Assembly: GCA_003755025.1 (NCBI GenBank)
Contig: RJVL01000001.1
Span: forward strand, 434,001 to 498,000
From: Diaphorobacter nitroreducens
GTDB taxonomy: Bacteria > Pseudomonadota > Gammaproteobacteria > Burkholderiales > Burkholderiaceae_C
Reading direction: 5' to 3'
Length of the DNA stretch: 64,000 nucleotides
The notes under the pieces are model-generated. The model was given only the letters and a program-made list of their open reading frames with translations. It searched no databases and was not told the DNA's origin. The translations under genes were made by a program, and so were the position numbers. Shown piece by piece: positions 11,339 to 20,538 of the stretch; position 1 is the first letter of the stretch, and each line of letters starts with the position of its first letter.

Positions 11339-12429
11339 GGAGGGGCACCTTGATCTCAATGGGGTCGTTGTTCAGTCGTCAGTCTGCCCCATTGCTGGGT
11401 GTGGACATCAGTTCTTCCAGCGTCAAGCTGGTGGAGTTGGGACGAGATAAGGGAGGGGCGCTGGTTCTCGAGTGCTGTGCAATCGAGCAACTGGAGCGTG
11501 GGTGGATCACGGATGGCAACATCGAAAAGTTCGATGAGGTCGCCGAGGCGTTGCGTCGCGTTGTGAAAAAGAGCGGGACCAAAACCAAGAATGTCGCCCT
11601 TGCATTGCCATCCTCTGCTGTGATCACCAAGCGCATCACGCTGCCCGGCGGGATGTCCGAGCAGGAACTGGAAGTGCAGGTGGAATCCGAAGCCAACCAG
11701 TACATTCCTTTTTCGCTGGACGAGGTGAGCCTCGACTTCTGCGTGGTGGGTCCCAGCAAGAGCGCGCCAGGCGATGTCGACGTGCTGATTGCGGCCTCGC
11801 GCAAAGAGAAGGTGCAAGATCGTCAAGGTCTCGCGGAGGCGGCTGGACTGAAACCCGTGGTCGTCGACATTGAGTCGCATGCGGCACGCTTGGCAGCAGG
11901 GCGGCTGATTGAAGGGTTGCCCAATCGGGGCGCCGATGCGGTCGTTGCCCTCTTTGAGGTGGGGGCAATGACGACGAGCATGCAGGTCATTCGGAATGAC
12001 GATGTCTTGTATGAACGCGACCAAGCCTTTGGTGGTGCGCAGTTGACCCAATTGATCGTGCGCCAGTATGGGTTCTCACAAGAAGAAGCGGAGGGCAAGA
12101 AGCGCAATGGCGACTTGCCTGAAGACTATCAATCTGCCGTCCTGCGCCCCTTCGTGGACAGTCTCTCTCAGGAAATCAGCCGCGCGCTGCAGTTCTTCTT
12201 TACGAGCACCCCATACAACCGCGTGGATCACATCATGCTCGCAGGCGGATCTGCCCCTCTGCCCGGCTTGACGGAATCTGTCATTCAGAACACGGGGTTT
12301 GCGTGCAGCGTCATCAACCCCTTTGATGGCATGGAAGTGGGCGGGGGGGTTCGCCTCAAAAAGATGGTGCGCGAGGCACCGTCCTACTTGACCTCCTGTG
12401 GGCTGGCAATGCGGAGGTTCCTGCAGTGA
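11339..12429 (+). CDS. pilM: type IV pilus inner-membrane platform protein PilM (with its ribosome binding site)
   Basis: PilM is an actin-like cytoplasmic ATP-binding protein that docks to the PilN N-terminus and anchors the pilus machine. Visible features are the N-terminal phosphate loop LLGVDISSSSVKLVELG, a second one in VVALFEVGAMTTSMQV, and the adenosine motif IMLAGGSAPLPGL. Coding most likely starts at TTG 11350, 4 nt after GGAGGGG (11339-11345, included in the span). An ATG at 11359 gives MGSLFSRQ and is the alternative. Its stop overlaps the pilN start (GTGATT). It heads pilMNOPQ and is divergent from mrcA. Confidence 0.93.
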
Positions 12430-13037
12430 TTCTTATCAACCTTCTCCCGCATCGGGAGGCCGCTCGTAAACGCAGGCGAGAGGCGTTTCAAGCCATCATG
12501 CTCGCTTCAGCATTGGTAGGCCTTGCCATTGCTGCGGCTATTTATTGGTGGTTTCAAGCGATGATTACCGATCAGCAGGATCGTAATAATTTTCTTCGAA
12601 GCGAAATCAAAGTCCTTGAAGGACAAATCAAGGAAATCGCGACCCTTGAAGAAGAAATTGCTGCCCTTTTGGCTCGGCAAAAAGCTGTAGAAGATCTTCA
12701 ATCCGATCGAAATTTGCCTGTACACCTTCTTAATGAGCTGGTCTTACAGCTGCCGGATGGCGTTTATATAACAAGTCTTAAGCAGGCAGACCAGACGGTC
12801 ACCATGCAGGGCATGGCGCAGTCTAATGAGCGTGTTTCAGAGATGCTACGCAATCTCGCCAATAATACACCCTGGTTCTCAAAGCCAGAACTGGTCGAAA
12901 TTGTCGCAGCTAACGTTTCGTTAACTCCCAAAGATCAGCGTCGTGTTGCCGCCTTTAATTTACGTTTCCGCTTGGTGCGTAGTGCCGAAGCCCAAAAGGC
13001 TATGGAAGCTGCCAGCGCAGTAGGCACGGGGAAGTAA
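12426..13037 (+). CDS. pilN: type IV pilus assembly protein PilN
   Basis: PilN is a bitopic inner-membrane protein whose short cytoplasmic N-terminus (ILINLLPHREAARKRRREAF) binds PilM and whose periplasmic part pairs with PilO. The INLLPHRE motif is present, followed by one transmembrane helix and a coiled coil (residues about 50-95) and a ferredoxin-like periplasmic domain. It uses a GTG start overlapping the pilM stop. Codon use here is much less GC-biased than in flanking genes: 12541-12600 has only 22 G/C in 60 nt by hand count. Confidence 0.93.
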   Translation: MILINLLPHREAARKRRREAFQAIMLASALVGLAIAAAIYWWFQAMITDQQDRNNFLRSEIKVLEGQIKEIATLEEEIAALLARQKAVEDLQSDRNLPVHLLNELVLQLPDGVYITSLKQADQTVTMQGMAQSNERVSEMLRNLANNTPWFSKPELVEIVAANVSLTPKDQRRVAAFNLRFRLVRSAEAQKAMEAASAVGTGK

Positions 13038-13039
13038 AA

Positions 13040-13717
13040 ATGGCAAAGAAAAACAAGCCGAAATTTGATTTCGCAAAACTGCAAGAGGATTTGCAACGGC
13101 AATTCCAGAATTTGGACCCAAAAGATCCTTCTCTGTGGCCGGTGTTGCCTCGTGCGTTACTTTGTGTACTCATTGCTGCAGGTGTGGCCACATTTCTGTG
13201 GTTTTTTAAGTTGACTGACTATGAGCAGGAATTGACTGCCGAGAGAAATACTGAACAGACGCTGCGAGGAGATTATCAGAAAAAACTTGTGAAAGCCGTT
13301 AGTCTGGAGGCGCTCAAGAAGCAGAGAGAGCAAATCCAGCAGTATGTAATTCAGTTGGAAAAACAACTGCCGAGTAAGGCAGAAATGTCTGCGTTACTTT
13401 CAGATATTAACCAGGCAGGTCTTGGTCGAAGTTTGCAGTTCGAATTGTTTCGTCCTGGACAGATCGTGGTTAAGGATTATTATGCTGAGTTGCCTATTTC
13501 CATTCGGGTAGCAGGCAAGTATCACGATATGGGGGCTTTTGCATCTGATGTGGCGAATCTTTCGCGCATCGTTACTTTGAATAATCTGTCAATTGCCCCT
13601 GCTTCAAAGGATTTAAATGGTAATTTGACCCTCGAGGCCACGGCGCGAACATTCCGCTATCTTGATCCGGAAGAGATACAAGCGCAGAAGGCGGCAGCTA
13701 AGGGGGCCAAGAAGTGA
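13040..13717 (+). CDS. pilO: type IV pilus assembly protein PilO
   Basis: PilO forms a periplasmic heterodimer with PilN and contacts PilP, aligning the inner-membrane complex with the secretin. The 225-residue product has a Lys-rich cytoplasmic N-terminus, one transmembrane helix (LPRALLCVLIAAGVATFLWFF written here in part), a coiled coil (residues 60-110) and the conserved YYAELPISIRVAGKYHDMGAF region. It starts 2 nt after pilN and overlaps pilP by 4 nt. Low GC as for the rest of this operon. Confidence 0.93.
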   Translation: MAKKNKPKFDFAKLQEDLQRQFQNLDPKDPSLWPVLPRALLCVLIAAGVATFLWFFKLTDYEQELTAERNTEQTLRGDYQKKLVKAVSLEALKKQREQIQQYVIQLEKQLPSKAEMSALLSDINQAGLGRSLQFELFRPGQIVVKDYYAELPISIRVAGKYHDMGAFASDVANLSRIVTLNNLSIAPASKDLNGNLTLEATARTFRYLDPEEIQAQKAAAKGAKK

Positions 13718-14268
13718 AATACCACAATGTACTAACTGCAGCGCTAGCCGCCGCTTTCATGTTGACGGGGTGTGGGCCTGGCGGAGAGGATGAGCTTCGC
13801 CAATGGATGGCAGATCTGCGTGCGACAACGAAACCGCGTGTCACGCCGTTGAAGGAACCCAAGCAGTTTTTTCCCCAAGACTACATTGCAGATAGTGGCG
13901 TTGATCCGTTCAATTCAATGAAGTTGACGCTGGCTTTAAGGCGAGATTCTGCAGAGTCTGCGGCCAATGCCTCGCTAATCGCACCAGAAATGGCGAGAAG
14001 AAAAGAGCCTCTGGAAGCTTACCCTTTGGATGCGGTTCGGATGGTAGGAAGTATGAATAAAACAGGCACACCTACCGCGTTGGTGAGTGTCGATAAATTG
14101 TTGTATCAAGTTCGGTTGGGTAATTATTTAGGGCAAAACTACGGAAAAATAGTAGGAATTACCGAGACCAATATGCGCTTGCGGGAAATTGTCCAAGATT
14201 CTTCGGGCGATTGGGTGGAGCGCATGACAACATTGGACTTGCAAGAGGGGAATGAGGTGAAGAAATGA
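13714..14268 (+). CDS. pilP: type IV pilus assembly lipoprotein PilP
   Basis: PilP is an inner-membrane lipoprotein linking the PilNO dimer to the PilQ secretin. A signal peptide ends at the lipobox LTGC (Cys near residue 20), followed by a disordered linker and a C-terminal beta-domain with the conserved LYQVRLGNYLGQNYGKIVGI region. Length of 184 residues is typical. It overlaps both pilO and pilQ by 4 nt. Confidence 0.93.
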   Translation: MKYHNVLTAALAAAFMLTGCGPGGEDELRQWMADLRATTKPRVTPLKEPKQFFPQDYIADSGVDPFNSMKLTLALRRDSAESAANASLIAPEMARRKEPLEAYPLDAVRMVGSMNKTGTPTALVSVDKLLYQVRLGNYLGQNYGKIVGITETNMRLREIVQDSSGDWVERMTTLDLQEGNEVKK

Positions 14269-16406
14269 TGCAAAAAACAATTCGTTTGCGCGCGTATTTG
14301 CGAACAATTGGGGCAGTGGCTATTACCATGTTTGTGGTGCCTATGGCACAGGCGCGTGGAGCGATTGAGTCCATCTCAGGCTTTATGCAAGGTGGAGCCG
14401 AGGTTCTGCAGATTGAATTTTCTGAACCGCAAACAGAGGTGCCCACTGGCTTCTCAATCCAAAGTCCAGCGCGAATCGCTTTGGATTTTCCTGGGGTAAG
14501 CAACGGCACCGGCCGTTCTTCAATAAATATCAATCAGGGAAATATCAAATCTGCCAATATCGTACAAGCGGGTGATCGTGCACGCATCGTTTTGAATCTC
14601 AAGCAACCCACATCGTACCGCGCAGAGTTGCAAGGCAAAGCGGTGGTGGTATTGCTGGATACGGCGAACTTACCAGCTAAGGCGTCGGCGGCTCAGGTAA
14701 CGCCATTTGCTGAAAGCCAGAATATTGACACGCTCCCTCTCAAAGACTTGGATTTTCGACGTGGCGCAGATGGGGCCGGGCGTATTGTTGTTGGGCTGAC
14801 CAACAATCAGGTTGGAGTCGATCTGCAGCAGCAAGGCAAGGGACTGGTAGTCGATTTCTTGCGTTCTTCTTTACCTGAAGGGTTGCGACGCAAACTAGAT
14901 GTCACAGACTTCGGTACACCAGTGCAAACCATTACTGCGACCCAAGAAGGTGAGCGTGTTCGCCTGAAAATCGATCCAGCAGGAGAATGGGAGCATAGCG
15001 CATATCAAAGCGATAATCAATTTGTTGTCGAAGTTCGACCGAAGAAGGTGGACCTAACTAAACTGACGCAAGGCCCTACATATTCTGGGGAAAAATTATC
15101 GCTGAATTTTCAGAATATCGAAGTTCGCTCGTTGCTTCAGGTGATTGCCGATTTTACAAATTTCAATATTGTCACTTCGGACACTGTTACCGGTGCGTTG
15201 ACCTTGCGATTAAAGGACGTTCCATGGGATCAAGCGTTGCAGATCATCATGGATGCCAAGGGTCTCGGGATGCGGAAATCCGGAACGGTGCTGTGGATTG
15301 CACCCAAGGATGAGATCGATGAACGCACTAAAAAGGATTACGAAGCAGCTCTGGCGATACAGAAGCTGGAACCGCTGCGCACGCAGGCATATCAACTGAA
15401 CTATGCAAAAGCAGCCGATATGGTTGCTCAGTTGACCAGCAGTTCCTCTGCAGGTGGCGGAAACAGTCAGAACACGCGCTTTCTATCTGAGCGCGGAAGC
15501 GCCTTGGCAGAGCCACGTACCAATCAACTTTTCGTAACAGACACGCCGGGTAAATTGGAAGAAGTACGCCAGTTGTTGGCGACTCTTGATGTGCCCGTAC
15601 GCCAAGTAATGATTGAGGCGCGCATTGTCGAAGCGCGCGACACATTCGGGCGGTCTTTGGGGGTCAAGCTGGGAGGGGGCGATCTTCGCGCAAACCGCGG
15701 TGGAGATGGCGGCTATGGTATCGGTGGTGGGAATCGCGTGGCTTTGGGTACTTCATACGGTAACGCAACAAATACCACTGGGTTCGGCGGGAATGTGGAT
15801 GTGGGCGGAACCTTCGTGAATCTACCGGCTTCCCTTTCCAATGTCTCGAGTGTGGGTTCTTTTGCGCTGTCTATCTTTAACTCCGCAGCTAATCGATTCT
15901 TAACTTTGGAGCTCTCCGCCATGGAGGCTGATGGGCAAGGTAAAATAGTATCTAGTCCCCGCCTTATTACTGCGGATCAGACCAAGGCTCTGATTGAGCA
16001 AGGAACGGAATATCCGTATTCTGTGACGGCGCCTAATGGTGCAACTACGATTGCATTCAAGAAGGCGGTGTTGAAGCTGGAGGTTACTCCGCAAATAACG
16101 CCCGAGGGTAATATTATTCTTGATTTAGATGTCAATAAGGACAGTCGTGGCGAGGTCACTAATCAGGGGGTTGCCATTGATACGAAGCACATTAAAACGC
16201 AGGTCCTTGTTGAGAATGGTGGGACTGTTGTGATTGGTGGTATTTTCGAGATGGAGGAGACCAATCAAGAGAATAAAATTCCCGTGTTGGGTGATGTGCC
16301 GGTTGTAGGGAATTTGTTTAAGAGCCGAACGAAAGAGTCGTCAAAGCGGGAAATGTTGGTATTTATTACACCGAAGGTAATAACCGATCGCGGTCCGGTA
16401 CGTTGA
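14265..16406 (+). CDS. pilQ: type IV pilus outer-membrane secretin PilQ
   Basis: PilQ forms the gated outer-membrane ring through which the pilus passes. The 713-residue protein has a signal peptide, two AMIN domains (peptidoglycan binding, about residues 35-250), an STN/N0 domain (SLNFQNIEVRSLLQVIADF), an N1 region and the secretin core ending KIPVLGDVPVVGNLFKSR and MLVFITPKVI. A glycine-rich insert (about residues 470-515) precedes the barrel. It is followed after 8 nt by a lipoprotein gene instead of aroK, which commonly follows pilQ in related bacteria. Confidence 0.95.
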   Translation: MMQKTIRLRAYLRTIGAVAITMFVVPMAQARGAIESISGFMQGGAEVLQIEFSEPQTEVPTGFSIQSPARIALDFPGVSNGTGRSSININQGNIKSANIVQAGDRARIVLNLKQPTSYRAELQGKAVVVLLDTANLPAKASAAQVTPFAESQNIDTLPLKDLDFRRGADGAGRIVVGLTNNQVGVDLQQQGKGLVVDFLRSSLPEGLRRKLDVTDFGTPVQTITATQEGERVRLKIDPAGEWEHSAYQSDNQFVVEVRPKKVDLTKLTQGPTYSGEKLSLNFQNIEVRSLLQVIADFTNFNIVTSDTVTGALTLRLKDVPWDQALQIIMDAKGLGMRKSGTVLWIAPKDEIDERTKKDYEAALAIQKLEPLRTQAYQLNYAKAADMVAQLTSSSSAGGGNSQNTRFLSERGSALAEPRTNQLFVTDTPGKLEEVRQLLATLDVPVRQVMIEARIVEARDTFGRSLGVKLGGGDLRANRGGDGGYGIGGGNRVALGTSYGNATNTTGFGGNVDVGGTFVNLPASLSNVSSVGSFALSIFNSAANRFLTLELSAMEADGQGKIVSSPRLITADQTKALIEQGTEYPYSVTAPNGATTIAFKKAVLKLEVTPQITPEGNIILDLDVNKDSRGEVTNQGVAIDTKHIKTQVLVENGGTVVIGGIFEMEETNQENKIPVLGDVPVVGNLFKSRTKESSKREMLVFITPKVITDRGPVR

Positions 16407-16414
16407 TTTAAGTC

Positions 16415-18061
16415 ATGAATGGCAAAAAAATGAGAAATCTATATAAAATCTTGTGCATCGCTACTATATTGTCTGTCGCAGGATGCGGCGGGGGCGGGGG
16501 CAGTTCGGGGACGTCCCCAGGGGGCGGTAACGGTGGCGCACAGAACGTCGCCAGTTTTGACTATCAAGTAGATAAAGCTGCGTTGACCAATTCGGGTTCC
16601 GATGACGCAACATTGACCATTACGGCTCTGGATTCAAAGAATAATCCCGTCAGTGACGCTGCCGTGAGCGTAACTGTAGACACCGGAATTTATACTCCGA
16701 TTTCTTCCGCGACAGATTCGGCTGGTAAGGCGGCCGGTAAAATTTCAGTCGGTAGTAATAAATCTAACCGGAATATTGCCTACACTATGACTGTAGGTAA
16801 TCAGAAAAAGTCGGGCGTCATTGCGGTAACAGGAAGTGCGATTGACGTGACAACCGTACCCTCTGCACCTCGTCCAGGCAGTGCGGTCACTGTGAGTGTC
16901 AAGGTGTCCGATGTGAATGGCACCGGCATCGCAAATACGCCAGTGGCACTGAGCGGCACGTTAGGTTTTTCCAATAGTTTGACAACTGATTCAAATGGTA
17001 CGGCTACGGCTCGCATCGCCGCCGCCCCGTCAGCTGCTGGTATTTATTCTGTTGAGGCTACAGGCTCGGGTGTGGTGGCTCGTCGGGATGTACAGGTGGT
17101 GGGCGATTCCGGTGGAGTGCCAGACGCTGTGGGGGTGATTTCTGCCGCGAATCTGGCTATTACGCCAAACACTATCGCGCCGAATAATTCGGGAGCGAGC
17201 ACGAATCGGGCGACGCTGCGTGCGGTGTTTCAAAATGCAGCCAATCAGGCGATAAAGAACGTGCGTGTCCGGTTTGAAATTGTTCCTCCGGTATTGGGGA
17301 GCGGGGAGCGCATCTCGACAGAAGACGCAGTGATTTATACCAATGAAAGTGGCATCGCTACAGCTGAATATATTTCGGGAACGCGTTCGAGTCCTACGAA
17401 TGGTGTGCGTATTCGGGCATGTTATGGATATACTGATGCTGATATTGCGAACGGAGCCTGCCCGCAGGCCCTGATGGCGTCGATGACAGTTGCAAGTGCT
17501 CCCCTGTCTATCACTCTCGGTGAAAACAATGAACTGGAGAAGGGCGCCAATAATCTCACTTACATCAAAAAGTTTGATGTGGCCGTAGCGGATTCTGCAG
17601 GTAATGCTATTTCGGGAGCGACGATCTCTGCGAGCGTTGACCTCCGTCGCTATGGCAAAGGATCTTGGTCAGTTATTAAGGGTGGTGAAGGTAAGGACGA
17701 TGAGTATTCGCGCGTGGTACTATGGTGTGCCAACGAGGATACTAATCGTAATGGCTTGCTGGATACGGGGGAAGACGTCGATGGTGACGGTCAACTGAAA
17801 CCACGCAAGGCGGATATCATTATTTCTTACCTAGGCGGCCAGGTGACAGGTACCAATGGACGCGCAACACTTCAAGTTGAGTATCCACAAAACGTCGGTA
17901 GCTGGATCGACTACGCAATTAAAGTGACTACTACTGTGGCGGGGTCCGAAGGCATGTTCGAAAAAGGCTACATTACTGATGTAGCAGAGGCTGACATGAA
18001 GAATGGGTCTTTCTTGACGTCGCCATTTGGAACGTCCATGAGCTGCACGAATCCCAATTAA
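16415..18061 (+). CDS. Ig-like (Big-1-type) lipoprotein with calcium-loop-like motif, last gene of the pil operon
   Basis: A 548-residue predicted lipoprotein of unknown function. The signal peptide ends in the lipobox VAGC, followed by a Gly/Ser-rich tether (about residues 25-45), then three or four beta-rich repeats resembling bacterial Ig-like group 1 domains (features such as DSAGKAAGKISV, DSNGTATARI and NESGIATAEY recur). Around residues 440-460 a DTNRNGLLDTGEDVDGDG sequence resembles two EF-hand-type calcium loops. Cysteines cluster near residues 333-350 and at the very C-terminus. It starts 8 nt after pilQ and is followed by a strong terminator, so it belongs to the pil operon. A surface or pilus-accessory role is inferred only from this position. 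An alternative start is ATG 16430. Confidence 0.75.
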   Translation: MNGKKMRNLYKILCIATILSVAGCGGGGGSSGTSPGGGNGGAQNVASFDYQVDKAALTNSGSDDATLTITALDSKNNPVSDAAVSVTVDTGIYTPISSATDSAGKAAGKISVGSNKSNRNIAYTMTVGNQKKSGVIAVTGSAIDVTTVPSAPRPGSAVTVSVKVSDVNGTGIANTPVALSGTLGFSNSLTTDSNGTATARIAAAPSAAGIYSVEATGSGVVARRDVQVVGDSGGVPDAVGVISAANLAITPNTIAPNNSGASTNRATLRAVFQNAANQAIKNVRVRFEIVPPVLGSGERISTEDAVIYTNESGIATAEYISGTRSSPTNGVRIRACYGYTDADIANGACPQALMASMTVASAPLSITLGENNELEKGANNLTYIKKFDVAVADSAGNAISGATISASVDLRRYGKGSWSVIKGGEGKDDEYSRVVLWCANEDTNRNGLLDTGEDVDGDGQLKPRKADIIISYLGGQVTGTNGRATLQVEYPQNVGSWIDYAIKVTTTVAGSEGMFEKGYITDVAEADMKNGSFLTSPFGTSMSCTNPN

Positions 18062-18081
18062 ACGAGATTGACCTTCTATAG

Positions 18082-18122
18082 ACCCAGCGGAGGAAAATTG
18101 ACCTCCGCTGGGTTTTTTTTCT
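18082..18122 (+). terminator. strong Rho-independent terminator ending the pil operon
   Basis: A perfect 12-bp stem ACCCAGCGGAGG / CCTCCGCTGGGT with an 8-nt loop is followed by eight T residues. It lies 20 nt after the lipoprotein stop codon and separates the pil operon from aroB. Confidence 0.95.
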
Positions 18123-18143
18123 TAAAGACTGAAGGTGTTGTAC

Positions 18144-19235
18144 GTGGAAATCGTAACGATTGATCTTGGTGCCCGCAGCTATCCGATCGAAATTGGTGGG
18201 GGGGGGCTGTCCACGCTTGGGGAGCGAGCTGGCATTGGCCTTGCTCAAGCATTGATCGTTTCTAATACGACAGTCGGACCTTTATATGCGCCGAAGCTGC
18301 GAGCTGCGCTTACGCAGAGGCATTCCCACGTTCGCATATTGGAATTGCCGGACGGAGAGGAGTACAAGACTTGGAGTACTCTTCAGCTAATTTTCGATGA
18401 GTTGCTCAAACATGGCTGTGATCGCAAAACAGTGCTTTATGCTCTGGGCGGCGGCGTCATCGGCGACATGACCGGTTTCGCCGCGGCGTGCTATATGCGC
18501 GGCGTGCCCTTCGTGCAGGTGCCCACCACATTGCTGGCGCAAGTGGATTCGTCTGTGGGCGGAAAGACTGCCATCAACCATCCGCTGGGTAAGAACATGA
18601 TCGGCGCGTTCTATCAGCCTCAGTTGGTGGTATGTGATCTGGACACGTTAAACACTTTGCCGGCGCGCGAGTTGGCGGCGGGCCTGGCCGAGGTGATCAA
18701 GTACGGGCCGATCGCAGACATGGAGTTGTTTGCCTGGCTCGAGGCCCACATGGACGCGCTCGTCGCGCGGGAGCGCGGCGCGCTGGCCCACGTGGTCAAG
18801 CGCAGCTGCGAGATCAAGGCGGCGGTGGTAGGCGCGGATGAACGCGAAGCCGGGCTGCGCGCCATTTTGAATTTCGGCCATACCTTTGGCCATGCCATCG
18901 AGGCGGGCATGGGCTACGGCGTGTGGCTGCATGGCGAAGGGGTTGCCGCAGGCATGGTGATGGCCGCGCATCTATCGCAGCGGCTGGGTTTGGTGGACGG
19001 CTCTTTCGTTGAACGCCTGACGCGCCTGATCGAGCGGGCCGGTCTGCCCACACGGGGGCCGGTGCTTGACGCGCAGGACAATGCGGGGCGCTATCTGGAA
19101 CTCATGCGCGTGGACAAGAAGGCAGAAGGCGGTGAGATCCGCTTCGTGCTGATCGACGGACCCGGCAAAGCCGTCATGCGCTCCGCGCCGGATGCGCTGG
19201 TGCGCGAAGTCATCGACCAGTGCTGCGCATCCTAA
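18144..19235 (+). CDS. aroB: 3-dehydroquinate synthase
   Basis: AroB converts DAHP to 3-dehydroquinate in the shikimate pathway, using NAD and zinc. The NAD/substrate signatures [40 protein letters not shown] and [13 protein letters not shown] are present, as is the zinc region [15 protein letters not shown] 18144 (MEIVTIDLG) is preferred because GAAGG lies 8 nt upstream; GTG 18135 is also in frame but lacks a ribosome binding site. The first 290 nt are notably AT-richer than the rest: 25 G/C in 18361-18420 versus 42 in 18481-18540. The usual upstream partner aroK is absent. Confidence 0.94.
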   Translation: MEIVTIDLGARSYPIEIGGGGLSTLGERAGIGLAQALIVSNTTVGPLYAPKLRAALTQRHSHVRILELPDGEEYKTWSTLQLIFDELLKHGCDRKTVLYALGGGVIGDMTGFAAACYMRGVPFVQVPTTLLAQVDSSVGGKTAINHPLGKNMIGAFYQPQLVVCDLDTLNTLPARELAAGLAEVIKYGPIADMELFAWLEAHMDALVARERGALAHVVKRSCEIKAAVVGADEREAGLRAILNFGHTFGHAIEAGMGYGVWLHGEGVAAGMVMAAHLSQRLGLVDGSFVERLTRLIERAGLPTRGPVLDAQDNAGRYLELMRVDKKAEGGEIRFVLIDGPGKAVMRSAPDALVREVIDQCCAS

Positions 19236-19243
19236 TGTTTACT

Positions 19244-19270
19244 ATAAAAATAGTAGCTGATTGCGCTTTT
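19244..19270 (-). repeat. dispersed intergenic palindrome, copy 2 (degenerate half)
   Basis: Only one arm, AATAGTAGCTGATTGCGCTT, is recognisable (about 19248-19268) between aroB and dgt. The opposite arm is eroded to GGGCTTTATGGGGCT. Weakest copy in the window. Confidence 0.5.
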
Positions 19271-19292
19271 CTGGTGGGCTTTATGGGGCTGT

Positions 19293-20465
19293 TTGGTGCT
19301 TGAGACGCATTTGGCGTCGTATGCCTGTCATTCGGCGCGCACCCAGGGCAGGCGCCATCCCGAGGCGCCGGCGCCTACGCGTACGGAATACCAGCGGGAC
19401 CGCGACCGCATCGTGCATTCCACCGCGTTCCGGCGGCTGGTCTACAAGACCCAGGTATTCCTCAACCACGAGGGCGATCTGTTCCGTACGCGGCTCACGC
19501 ATTCACTGGAGGTTGCGCAGTTGGGGCGCTCCATCGCGCGGTCGCTGAGGCTGAACGAAGACCTTGTCGAGGCCATTTGCCTGGCGCACGACCTGGGACA
19601 TACGCCCTTCGGCCATGCAGGGCAGGACGCCCTCAACGAGTGCATGGCGGACCATGGAGGCTTCGAGCACAACCTGCAGAGCCTGCGTGTGGTGGACACG
19701 CTGGAAGACCGCTACCCCGCCTACGATGGCATCAACCTGACCTACGAGACGCGCGAGGGCATCCTCAAGCACTGCTCGCGGCGCAACGCCGAGCAATTGG
19801 AGGCGCGCGAACCCGGTGGTGTGGGGCGGCGTTTCCTCCTCGGCCAGCAGCCGAGCCTGGAGGCTCAGCTGTGCAACCTGGCCGATGAGATTGCCTACAA
19901 CGCCCACGATATCGATGATGGTGTGCGCTCGGGCCTGATTACGCTGGAGCAGTTGCGCGACGTACCGCTGTTCGACCGCTACCGCGCGCAAGCGCAGAAC
20001 GACTACCCGCATCTCGCGCAGTCTGAAGGGCGACGCCGATTGCTGAGCGAGGCCATCCGCCGCATGCTCAGTGAGCAGGTGTACGACGTGATCGATGCCA
20101 CGCGCGCAGCGCTGGCAGAGCATGCGCCCGCTGACGTGGAAGCGGTGCGCCGGCTGCCGGCCCTGGTCGGCTTCTCGCAGGCCATGCGTGGGCAGTCGCA
20201 GGTGCTCAAGCGGTTCCTGTTCCAGTCGCTGTACCGCCATCCCCAGGTCATGCAGACTACGGACCGTGCCCGTCAGGTGGTGCGCGACCTGTTCGCCATC
20301 TACCAGGCGGACCCGCGGGAAATGCCACCGGTGCAGGCCGGCTGGGCGTTGGATGGCGACGATGCACGCCGTGCGCGCACGGTGGCGGATTTCATCGCAG
20401 GCATGACCGACCGGTTTGCCGCCCGAGAGCACGAACGCTTGACCGGTGAGCGCTTGCTGGCCTGA
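19293..20465 (+). CDS. dgt: deoxyguanosinetriphosphate triphosphohydrolase-like protein (HD domain)
   Basis: dGTPase-like enzymes of the HD superfamily hydrolyse dNTPs to nucleosides and triphosphate. HD-domain metal ligands are visible: FRTRLTHSLEVAQ, LAHDLGHTPFGHAG and later ADEIAYNAHDIDDG. The RDRDRIVHSTAFRRL motif near the N-terminus is typical. Length is about 390 residues, matching the short bacterial Dgt-like type 2 group. The start is uncertain: TTG 19293 and GTG 19296 both fit. It lies downstream of aroB, a usual arrangement in betaproteobacteria. Confidence 0.9.
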   Translation: MVLETHLASYACHSARTQGRRHPEAPAPTRTEYQRDRDRIVHSTAFRRLVYKTQVFLNHEGDLFRTRLTHSLEVAQLGRSIARSLRLNEDLVEAICLAHDLGHTPFGHAGQDALNECMADHGGFEHNLQSLRVVDTLEDRYPAYDGINLTYETREGILKHCSRRNAEQLEAREPGGVGRRFLLGQQPSLEAQLCNLADEIAYNAHDIDDGVRSGLITLEQLRDVPLFDRYRAQAQNDYPHLAQSEGRRRLLSEAIRRMLSEQVYDVIDATRAALAEHAPADVEAVRRLPALVGFSQAMRGQSQVLKRFLFQSLYRHPQVMQTTDRARQVVRDLFAIYQADPREMPPVQAGWALDGDDARRARTVADFIAGMTDRFAAREHERLTGERLLA

Positions 20466-20538
20466 TGCGCCAGCCCCGGTGCGCCTGTGCGGCAGGGCAG
20501 AGACATACAATGCGAGCCCTCTTCAGACCACGCCCGCC

